Notes under the pieces: generated by a model
The model's input: only the letters and a program-made list of their open reading frames with translations
What the model was told of the DNA's origin: nothing
Database searches by the model: none
In this document: in pieces, positions 1 to 6,148 of the stretch
How the letters are laid out: each line of letters starts with the position of its first letter
How positions within the stretch are numbered: position 1 is the first letter of the stretch
Assembly: GCA_023485185.1 (NCBI GenBank)
Contig: JAMCZP010000302.1
Coordinates: 1-13,659, forward strand
DNA length: 13,659 nt
Reading direction: 5' to 3'
Source of the DNA: Gammaproteobacteria bacterium
GTDB lineage: Bacteria; Pseudomonadota; Gammaproteobacteria; Pseudomonadales; Halomonadaceae
Position numbers and translations under genes: made by a program

Positions 1-1919
1 AAGTCACCATCTGGGACGGCATCAGCATGAAGCAAAGCCCCGCCACCGGCGAGCTGATCCCCGATGAAAGTGGCCGTACAGACGTTTACCGCTACCACAA
101 CCCCAAGCGCGCCGAGTGGCCGCAGGCCGATTATATTATCGGCAATCCACCGTTTATTGGCGCCTCTACCATGCGCCGCGCCCTGGGCGATGGCTATGTG
201 GACGCCGTGCGCAAAGTATTTAAAGGCACCGTGCCGGAATCCGCCGATTTCGTGATGTACTGGTGGCATATTGCCGCCGAAACGGTACGCACTGGCCACG
301 CCCAGCAATTTGGCTTTATCACCACCAACAGCCTGCGCCAAACCTTTAACCGCCGCGTGCTAGAACCACATCTAAACGATGCTAAAAAGCCGCTCTCGCT
401 CACTTTCGCGATCCCCGATCACCCCTGGGTAGACGGCAACGACGGTGCCGCAGTACGCATCGCTATGACCGTGGGCCGCGCTGGCGAAGCACCGGGGCTT
501 TTGCAGCAGGTAACAAACGAAAGCAGCGATGAAGCTCGCGAAGCCCGAGCAGTTACCCTTAGCCGCCGCGACGGTAAGGTATTTGCTGACTTAACCATTG
601 GTGCGGATGTGGCTGGCACTGCTTCTTTAAAATCTAATCAAAACATCGGCCAGCGCGGTTTTGAGCTAGGCAACTCAGGTTTTATTGTCAAAAATAATGA
701 AATAAAAGAGCTTATTCCCAAAGATGTAGAGCTATTTTCAAGCAATGTAATACGTCCTTATCGTAATGGACGAGATCTGACGCAAACACCTCGACACGTT
801 AATGCCATAGATCTTCACGGGCTCGACTTAGATACAGTCCGTCAGAACTATGGTGCTATCTATCAGTGGCTTCTTGAAAGAGTAAAACCTGAGCGCGAAC
901 AAAACCGTGACCCTCGCTTGCGAGAAAACTGGTGGTTACACAGAAGATCACGCGGTGACTTGCGCAGCATGTTGCGCCACCTTCCTCGTTATATCGCCAC
1001 GGTAGAAACTACCAAGCACCGTCTTTTTACATTCTTAGGTGCCGATATTTTACCCGACAATATGTTGGTGAATATTGCGGTAGATAACGCAGCTTGGCTT
1101 GGCATTCTATCTAGTCGTGTGCATGCAGCTTGGGCACTGACAGCAGGTGGACGTTTAGGCATGGGCAATGATCCACGCTATAACAAAACACGCTGCTTCG
1201 AGACCTTCCCCTTCCCTGACATTACCGGCGAGCAGGCGTCGCATATCGGCCAACTGGCCGAGCAGATCGACGCTCACCGCAAGCGCCAGCAGACAGAGCA
1301 CCCAACGCTCACGCTAACCGGTATGTACAACGTGATGGAAAAACTGCGCGCCGGTGAGGCGCTCAACGCCAAAGAGCAAACCATCAACCAGCAAGGGCTA
1401 GTTAGCACGCTGATGGCCGACCACGATGCTTTAGACAAAGCAGTTTTTAACGCCTACGGCTGGGATGACTTGGCAAAAGAGCTGGTGGGCCTGCCGGGTG
1501 CCACTACGCCATTGTCGGATAAACCCGCTGCCCAGGCAGAAGCCGAAGAAGAGCTTCTGATGCGCTTGGTAGCGCTTAACAAGCAGCGCGCCGCCGAAGA
1601 AGCCCAAGGTAAGGTGCGTTGGCTACGCCCGGAGTACCAAGCGCCGGAAGAGACAGCGCCCACTCAAACCGAGATGGGAAGCGAAGCGACGGTCAGCGAC
1701 ACACCCGCCGCCGAAAAAACTAAAGCAGCATGGCCCAAAGACTTGGCCAGCCAAGTCACCCAGCTACGCGATATGCTCGCCGCCAGCCCAAACAGCGCAG
1801 AAAGCCTGACCGCCCAGTTCAAACGCAAACCGGTAAAAGGCGTAAACGAGGTACTCTCCGCCCTAGCCGCCTTGGGCCAAGCCCAGCAAGAAGGCGAGCA
1901 ATGGCGATTGGTGAGGTGA
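1..1919 (+). CDS. Adenine-specific DNA methyltransferase, C-terminal part (5' end outside window)
   Basis: The reading frame is open from position 3, so the ATG at 27 is internal and the gene starts upstream of the window; 638 residues are visible. The motif NPPF (nt 144-155) is the catalytic motif IV of N6-adenine DNA methyltransferases. The SAM-binding motif I, which lies before it in this family, must be outside the window. After the catalytic domain comes a probable target-recognition region (about nt 640-1200) ending in YNKTRCFETFPFP (nt 1179-1217), which I recognise from large YeeA/MmeI/DrmMI-like methyltransferases. A C-terminal part follows with WLRPEYQ (nt 1620-1640) and a short winged-helix-like tail. 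The stop is 1 bp before the HipA-like gene, so they are probably cotranscribed. Whether it also carries a nuclease domain, as in type IIG enzymes, cannot be told. The central region is markedly AT-richer than both flanks. The methyltransferase call is firm; the subfamily and role in defence are inference. Confidence 0.88.
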   Translation, partial: VTIWDGISMKQSPATGELIPDESGRTDVYRYHNPKRAEWPQADYIIGNPPFIGASTMRRALGDGYVDAVRKVFKGTVPESADFVMYWWHIAAETVRTGHAQQFGFITTNSLRQTFNRRVLEPHLNDAKKPLSLTFAIPDHPWVDGNDGAAVRIAMTVGRAGEAPGLLQQVTNESSDEAREARAVTLSRRDGKVFADLTIGADVAGTASLKSNQNIGQRGFELGNSGFIVKNNEIKELIPKDVELFSSNVIRPYRNGRDLTQTPRHVNAIDLHGLDLDTVRQNYGAIYQWLLERVKPEREQNRDPRLRENWWLHRRSRGDLRSMLRHLPRYIATVETTKHRLFTFLGADILPDNMLVNIAVDNAAWLGILSSRVHAAWALTAGGRLGMGNDPRYNKTRCFETFPFPDITGEQASHIGQLAEQIDAHRKRQQTEHPTLTLTGMYNVMEKLRAGEALNAKEQTINQQGLVSTLMADHDALDKAVFNAYGWDDLAKELVGLPGATTPLSDKPAAQAEAEEELLMRLVALNKQRAAEEAQGKVRWLRPEYQAPEETAPTQTEMGSEATVSDTPAAEKTKAAWPKDLASQVTQLRDMLAASPNSAESLTAQFKRKPVKGVNEVLSALAALGQAQQEGEQWRLVR

Positions 1920-1920
1920 T

Positions 1921-2667
1921 ATGAAAAGACCTTACGTAGTAGAGGCTAAGGAAATTCTGCGCCAATCGACCCAAGGGCGCACAAAGCCATTTATCATACG
2001 TGATGTAAATAATGATCAATATGTAGTGAAAGGCGTCAATGGCGTTGGCCAACAGTCACTGGTATCTGAACTCATTTGTTCCGAATTAGCACGACGCTGT
2101 GAATTGCCTGTTGCTGAGTACGCCTTAATGCGTTTTCCAACGGGCATGTTGGACTTTTCGACAGAACCACGTGCTGGGGATCTAGAGGGAGGAATGGCCT
2201 TTGCGTCTAAGGTAGCTCCCCATAGCCAAGACTTACTCTTCTCGTTAATAGGAGAGGTCGACGAAGGTATCCAGCAACGTCTCTTACTGTTTGATATTTG
2301 GATTAACAATGAAGATCGATGTTTAAGCAGCCAGGGAGGCAATGTAAACCTACTATGGAGCGCTGTAAGTGGTTTGGTGGTCATAGATCATAATTTAGCT
2401 TTTGACCCCATAAACCACACAGGTAATTTTGAAAATCATGTATTTAGTCACCAACGTGAACGCTTTGCAGACCTCGAAATACGCGCACGCCACGAAGCGG
2501 TGCTTGACGCTACACTGAATGATTGGGATATGATCACTGACTTAATACCTTTAGAGTGGCTCTACCGAGATATAGACGACGAGGCCTCTGAGATACAGCC
2601 CACGTTAGCAGAGCGCTTTAATTTGTTAGTACGTTTACGCGATCCGTCCTTCTGGAGCTTGATATGA
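1921..2667 (+). CDS. HipA-like protein kinase (short HipA_2-type)
   Basis: This 248-residue protein resembles the compact HipA-like kinases that lack the N-terminal HipA domain. Visible kinase features are a probable ATP-binding lysine in QYVVKG (Lys37), a catalytic-loop-like segment DIWINNEDR (125-133, Asp132), NVNLL (141-145) that would supply the metal-binding Asn, and VVIDHNLAFD (153-162) in the place of the DFG-like motif (Asp156). Known HipA phosphorylates glutamyl-tRNA synthetase as a persistence toxin, but the target of this short family is not established and I do not assign one. It is about half the length of classical HipA (~440 residues) and has no HipB-like antitoxin beside it. 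It starts 1 bp after the methyltransferase stop, and its own stop overlaps the DUF3037 start by ATGA, indicating translational coupling. Its GC content (near 32-40% in sampled blocks) is below the flanking core genes, suggesting transfer. Confidence 0.8.
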   Translation: MKRPYVVEAKEILRQSTQGRTKPFIIRDVNNDQYVVKGVNGVGQQSLVSELICSELARRCELPVAEYALMRFPTGMLDFSTEPRAGDLEGGMAFASKVAPHSQDLLFSLIGEVDEGIQQRLLLFDIWINNEDRCLSSQGGNVNLLWSAVSGLVVIDHNLAFDPINHTGNFENHVFSHQRERFADLEIRARHEAVLDATLNDWDMITDLIPLEWLYRDIDDEASEIQPTLAERFNLLVRLRDPSFWSLI

Positions 2668-3488
2668 GCGCAATTATTTGTAATTACGCGGTACTGCGCT
2701 TTCAGCCCTATCTCGATACAGGTGAGTTCGCGAACCTGGGGATCATCATGCTCTGCAATAATGGCGCTTTTCTCCAGCGGGTCGAAACCATTTCACGAAA
2801 GCGTATTACCCATTTCTTCGATAAATTGCCAGTCAAAGTGTTTACACAAGCACGCCAGCATTTCGTGACGGAGCTTAAGCGCACGGTTGATTTAGCCAAC
2901 CACCACAAAGGTCAATTGGATGTACAGCTGCGCATATTCAATGACTTGGTAGAACCACGCGAAGCCATGTTCCGCTTCAGCAAGCCGGGGACTCTGGCTG
3001 CTAAAGATCCAAAGACCGCCCTTGATGAACTGTTCAATCGCTATGTTCACCATGATTTCAAGCACATAGCTACACCAGAAGAACAGCTCACTAAAAACGT
3101 TACGCATTGGCTTAGATCACTGAATCGCAGATACACAGAGCAAACGTTGGGTAATGATATTGTTCGCGTAAAATTGCCATTTGTTTGGCAGGAAGGTGCG
3201 CGTATACGCCAGGCAATTAAACCCATCAGCTTCGATCTAGAAGACGCTAGCCGAATTATTGAAAAAGGAGATAAATGGCTGGCGCATTTACGCCGACTTG
3301 AAATGTCTGAAAATGCTCCTGATGACATGGTGTTTATCAGTCAAACACCTAACGTACAAAAAGGCCCTAAACTACGTGCTTACAATGAAATCTGCCAAGA
3401 AATAGAGAGCGAGTTTTCAGCGAGAGTACTTCCAGAGCAACTGGGGCAATATAGTATTCTCAAGGCAGTCGCAGAGCCTGTTGCATAG
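2664..3488 (+). CDS. DUF3037 family protein
   Basis: The N-terminus YAVLRFQPYLDTGEFANLG (residues 8-26) is the signature I associate with DUF3037: an aromatic-rich strand followed by a conserved G-E-F-x-N-x-G. The protein is 274 residues, with a long mixed alpha/beta C-terminal part (about 120-274) that I do not recognise. There is no signal peptide or membrane segment. Its ATG lies within the stop of the HipA-like gene (ATGA at 2664-2667), so the two are almost certainly translated together. HipA_2-type kinases and DUF3037 proteins are often neighbours, so DUF3037 may be the kinase's partner, substrate or regulator; that is inference, as the biochemical role is unknown to me. No convincing terminator follows it in the 132-bp AT-rich convergent gap before the LysE gene. 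Confidence 0.8.
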   Translation: MSAIICNYAVLRFQPYLDTGEFANLGIIMLCNNGAFLQRVETISRKRITHFFDKLPVKVFTQARQHFVTELKRTVDLANHHKGQLDVQLRIFNDLVEPREAMFRFSKPGTLAAKDPKTALDELFNRYVHHDFKHIATPEEQLTKNVTHWLRSLNRRYTEQTLGNDIVRVKLPFVWQEGARIRQAIKPISFDLEDASRIIEKGDKWLAHLRRLEMSENAPDDMVFISQTPNVQKGPKLRAYNEICQEIESEFSARVLPEQLGQYSILKAVAEPVA

Positions 3489-3620
3489 CGTGACATTCAT
3501 TTTGAAGAACTCAATGCACACAACGCGAAAACATATCTTTTCTTTATAAAACAAACTTTTTGCTATCAATTAGTTTTGGCACTAACTACCGCTTGAGCTG
3601 CACAGCAGTTGTTAGAAGCT
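3489..3620. other. Convergent AT-rich intergenic gap
   Basis: This 132-bp stretch separates the + strand methyltransferase/HipA/DUF3037 unit from the - strand LysE gene. It is AT-rich, especially around 3535-3580, and holds no reading frame of note. Only weak dyads are present (for example agtt...aact near 3572-3587), not a canonical stem plus T-tract. It marks a change in strand and gene type and could be the edge of the accessory segment. Confidence 0.4.
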
Positions 3621-4232
3621 TCACGTCCTTAACGGCAAAGCAGCCCCAATAGCAACAAAGATACCGCCGCAGGTGCGGTTGAATCCGCGGCCAACGCGTT
3701 TTAACCAGTGGCGGATGCGGTTGGCCATGTTGGCGAGCAGGCCTTCTACAATGCATTCGATAGCTACAAAAGTGCCTGCTAGCACAAAAAATTGCAGCAT
3801 CAAGCTACCTTGCGGGTTGATAAACTGTGGTAGAAAAGCGCTGAAAAACAGTAGCACCTTAGGGTTGGTGATGGATGCCAGTACGCCCTGGCGATATAAA
3901 TGCCATCCGCTCGCTTGGCTTGCGTTCACGTCAATTTCGCCTGTAATTGGTGGCGAGCGCCATACTTGAATACCCAACCAGACAAGATAGGCTCCACCTA
4001 CCCATTTCAGCACCGTTAGCCATACCACTGACGACTTGAGCAGCGCTCCAATCCCAAACATGCACAGGGCAATAATCAGCATAAATCCTGTCGCACCGCC
4101 AACGATGGTAAACAGCGTTTTACGACTGCCATGCATCGCGCCGTGGGTCAGTGCTAGCAGGCCGTTTGGCCCTGGCGAAAGCGACAGGCCAATGCAGGCG
4201 ATAAGATATAAAAGCCAAGTGTCCAACAGCAT
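3621..4232 (-). CDS. LysE/RhtB family amino-acid exporter
   Basis: This 203-residue inner-membrane protein has about six hydrophobic segments (roughly 4-25, 40-63, 70-90, 115-137, 146-168 and 186-200). It carries the family hallmarks SPGPN at the end of the first segment (19-23) and ITNPKVLLFFSAFLPQF (121-137). The length is typical (200-210). LysE/RhtB proteins export amino acids or their derivatives such as lysine, homoserine, threonine or homoserine lactone using the proton gradient; the substrate here cannot be read from sequence. The ATG at 4232 is preceded by GAGG about 9 bases upstream. It lies downstream of luxS on the same strand, but a strong terminator sits between them, so it is probably transcribed separately. 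Confidence 0.9.
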   Translation of the reverse strand: MLLDTWLLYLIACIGLSLSPGPNGLLALTHGAMHGSRKTLFTIVGGATGFMLIIALCMFGIGALLKSSVVWLTVLKWVGGAYLVWLGIQVWRSPPITGEIDVNASQASGWHLYRQGVLASITNPKVLLFFSAFLPQFINPQGSLMLQFFVLAGTFVAIECIVEGLLANMANRIRHWLKRVGRGFNRTCGGIFVAIGAALPLRT

Positions 4233-4313
4233 GTTACTGCCTCATCCGTGGAATAAGCGTGCGTGGTGCCAGCATGTCACCGTTGGTTAGCGTTTTCCAT
4301 TCGTTAATGCACC

Positions 4314-4357
4314 GACAATAAAAATGCCTCTTGGGTGACGTATCCCAAGAGGCATTT
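4314..4357 (-). terminator. Rho-independent terminator of luxS
   Basis: A perfect 14-bp inverted repeat (arms 4322-4335 and 4344-4357) surrounds an 8-base loop. On the - strand the stem runs into a T-rich stretch (TTTTTATTG), while the + strand side has no T-tract, so it works in the luxS direction. It begins about 30 bases past the luxS stop. Confidence 0.9.
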
Positions 4358-4388
4358 GGCTTACTGCATGTGCATTTTTACATGGCGT

Positions 4389-4856
4389 TTAAGCGAAGAC
4401 TTCGGTCCACTCGTTGCGCTTGGCCAGTAAATTGCGCGCAAGCTCCTGGGCGCCTTCCAGGCTGTGGCTGGCGGCCCAGCCGCACTGCATTTCGTTGCAG
4501 GCGGGTACTTCTGTTGCAACCAGCACATCGTTCAGCGTCTGTTCGATAATGGTCAGCACGCCGTCATAGTCGTCGTGATTAATCATTGCGATATAGAAGC
4601 CGGTTTGGCAGCCCATGGGGCTGATATCGACCACTTTATCGGTATGGTTGCGCGACAGCTCAGCCATCAAATGCTCAAGGGAGTGTAGCGCGGGCATCTC
4701 CATGTGGTCTTTGTTGGGCTGGCAGATCCGCAGGTCGTACTTGTGGATACGGTCGCCGTTCTGGCCCTCTTTGATATCGGCTAAACGCACGTACGGGGCT
4801 TTTACCTTGGTGTGATCCAGGTTAAAGCTTTCGACGTTCATCTTTTTATCGGTCAT
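4389..4856 (-). CDS. luxS: S-ribosylhomocysteine lyase (AI-2 synthesis)
   Basis: LuxS cleaves S-ribosylhomocysteine to homocysteine and DPD, the precursor of autoinducer-2, in the activated methyl cycle in the cytoplasm. At 155 residues it is close to the usual ~155-170. The metal-binding HxxEH motif is present as HSLEH (His58, Glu61, His62). The catalytic Cys lies in MGCQTG (Cys83), and the third metal ligand Cys125 lies in [11 protein letters not shown]. The N-terminal [15 protein letters not shown] (10-24) is also typical. The ATG at 4856 follows an excellent AAGGAG ribosome-binding site. It is the last gene of a probable HAD-dehalogenase / ABM-like / luxS unit with 61- and 60-bp gaps, and ends at a strong terminator. 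All active-site residues are intact. Confidence 0.97.
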   Translation of the reverse strand: MTDKKMNVESFNLDHTKVKAPYVRLADIKEGQNGDRIHKYDLRICQPNKDHMEMPALHSLEHLMAELSRNHTDKVVDISPMGCQTGFYIAMINHDDYDGVLTIIEQTLNDVLVATEVPACNEMQCGWAASHSLEGAQELARNLLAKRNEWTEVFA

Positions 4857-4916
4857 GTTGGCTCCTTTTTCCGTGTGCTTTTCGTTTAGCTAGTTGGCCT
4901 ATTCTACACGCTAGGG

Positions 4917-5264
4917 CTATACCTTAGGCGCGTCGAAATTCCATGGCTCATCGGTGTAAACGCACACGTTGGCATCTTCGATATCGCCATCGGGTGATTC
5001 AACGTGCTTGGCAAAGAACGCTTGGATCTCTTTGCGCTGACAGTGGGCTTCGAACTCTTCACGGCTGGCCCAGATTTCATGAAAAACAATCGGGTAACTG
5101 GTGCCTTTCGCAAAAGGGTTGTCGATCTGACGCGTCACAGTGTAGTGAATACACGCATCTTCACGATGAGTATTCGGCTCTAAGCCTTGTAACGCTTTAA
5201 ACACCGCCTCTTCTTTGCCTGGTTTGGGTTTAAAGCCAGCAATACAGTAAATTTTCTCTGACAT
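4917..5264 (-). CDS. Antibiotic-biosynthesis-monooxygenase (ABM) / YgiN-like protein
   Basis: This 115-residue protein fits the ABM dimeric alpha/beta-barrel fold (ferredoxin-like): an N-terminal strand IYCIAGFKPKPGKEEA (5-20), a central YTVTRQIDNP segment, then FHEIWASREEFEAHCQ (61-76) and an AFFAK helix. The pattern 'ExWxSxEdfxaH' is characteristic of YgiN-type quinol monooxygenases and related stress proteins. The exact substrate is not predictable; some family members oxidise quinols, others degrade haem. It lies 60 bp upstream of luxS and 61 bp downstream of the dehalogenase, on the same strand with no terminator between them, so a shared transcript is likely. The start at 5264 has an AGGA-type ribosome site about 9 bases upstream. 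Confidence 0.8.
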   Translation of the reverse strand: MSEKIYCIAGFKPKPGKEEAVFKALQGLEPNTHREDACIHYTVTRQIDNPFAKGTSYPIVFHEIWASREEFEAHCQRKEIQAFFAKHVESPDGDIEDANVCVYTDEPWNFDAPKV

Positions 5265-5325
5265 TCTCTTATCCTAAGTCATTAAGCGTGCGTCATTATG
5301 CGACTTGTCTACACGGGTTAACAAC

Positions 5326-6003
5326 CTAGCGAATAATACGGTCGGCTAATGCTTCCAGATCGGTCACCGTCATATCGGGCTCAATACCCCACGGGTCAAA
5401 GGGCGTATCGGAGCTGCGCCGCACCCAGGCGCTGCGCAAACCGGCGTGGGTGGCGCCTATCACATCAAAGGGGTTGCTGGAAATTAACCACGTATGCTCG
5501 GGTCGGGTCTCTAAGCGACTACGTAGATGAGAATATACAGCGGGATCAGGTTTAAAGCGCTTTACCTCATCAGCACTGATTACATCATCCATATGACTCT
5601 CTACGCCTGCTCGCGTTAGCAGCTTAGACACGGCTTCGGCGGTGCCGTTGGAAAACGCCACGCAGCGAATGCCCACATCTCGAAGCTGATCTAAAGCGGG
5701 CACCACATCCTCGAAAGCAGGTAGCTCACCATATACCGCCATTAAGTGATCGTGGTCGTTATCTGAAAGCCCAGTTTGCAGTGCCCGGTCAATAAATACT
5801 AGCGCTTCACGGGTACATTCCGAAAATGGCACGTAAGCACCCATCACACCATGGCGAAAGCTGTATTCAAGCTGCTTTTCCCGCCAGCGGCGGGCAAATT
5901 CGCCGGCTTTGGAGGGATCGGTCAAGCGTCGCTCCAGCTCAAAGGTTACTCCCTGGGTATCAATCAGCGTGCCATAAACATCGAAGGCTAATACCGGCTG
6001 CAT
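5326..6003 (-). CDS. Haloacid dehalogenase type II (L-2-haloacid dehalogenase-like)
   Basis: A HAD-superfamily hydrolase of 225 residues. The chosen start is the ATG at 6003, preceded by AAAGGAG at a good distance; a longer frame could only begin at TTG (6027). Motif I is FDVYGTLID with nucleophile Asp8 and Thr12. Motif II is FSNGT (Ser118, Asn119), motif III is FKPDP with Lys151, and motif IV is SSNPFD (Ser175, Asn177, Asp180). Arg39 and Tyr157 also sit where the L-2-haloacid dehalogenase active site needs them. From memory of L-DEX YL numbering (Asp10, Thr14, Arg41, Ser118, Lys151, Tyr157, Ser175, Asn177, Asp180), every catalytic residue is present. It would hydrolyse L-2-haloalkanoates to D-2-hydroxyalkanoates; the physiological substrate is unknown. 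It is the first gene of the unit ending in luxS. Confidence 0.9.
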   Translation of the reverse strand: MQPVLAFDVYGTLIDTQGVTFELERRLTDPSKAGEFARRWREKQLEYSFRHGVMGAYVPFSECTREALVFIDRALQTGLSDNDHDHLMAVYGELPAFEDVVPALDQLRDVGIRCVAFSNGTAEAVSKLLTRAGVESHMDDVISADEVKRFKPDPAVYSHLRSRLETRPEHTWLISSNPFDVIGATHAGLRSAWVRRSSDTPFDPWGIEPDMTVTDLEALADRIIR

Positions 6004-6020
6004 CGTGGGCCTCTCCTTTA

Positions 6021-6062
6021 CTATCAATTGGCTACTATCAATTGGCTACTATCAGTTGGCTA
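6021..6062. repeat. Three tandem 14-bp repeats upstream of the dehalogenase gene
   Basis: The unit ctatcaattggcta occurs at 6021-6034, 6035-6048 and 6049-6062; the third copy differs by one base (g for a). The array starts about 18 bases upstream of the dehalogenase ATG and ends before the doeD terminator, so it lies in the leader or promoter of the dehalogenase unit. Each unit contains TTGATA on the - strand. It may be an operator array or simply slippage. Confidence 0.85.
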
Positions 6063-6090
6063 ACCACTGTATTCAGCATAGTCGTGGCCT

Positions 6091-6127
6091 ACAAAAACAA
6101 AAGCGCCGCTGCACAGGCAGCGGCGCT
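6091..6127 (-). terminator. Rho-independent terminator of the doe cluster
   Basis: A perfect 11-bp GC-rich stem (6102-6112 with 6117-6127, loop ACAG) is followed on the - strand by TTTTGTTTTTG. It lies about 22 bases beyond the doeD stop and is oriented to end transcription of doeD. Confidence 0.92.
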
Positions 6128-6148
6128 CAAAAGCCTAATTACAGGTGA

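Noticed and set aside
1..1919. DISARM or BREX locus
   Set aside because: Only a methyltransferase is visible; no DrmA/DrmB/DrmC, PglZ, BrxC or helicase lies downstream. Upstream genes are outside the window, so a partial or variant locus cannot be excluded.
3563..3571. ctatcaatt in the gap before lysE, matching part of the 14-bp repeat at 6021-6062
   Set aside because: Nine AT-rich bases can match by chance, and the rest of the unit does not continue.
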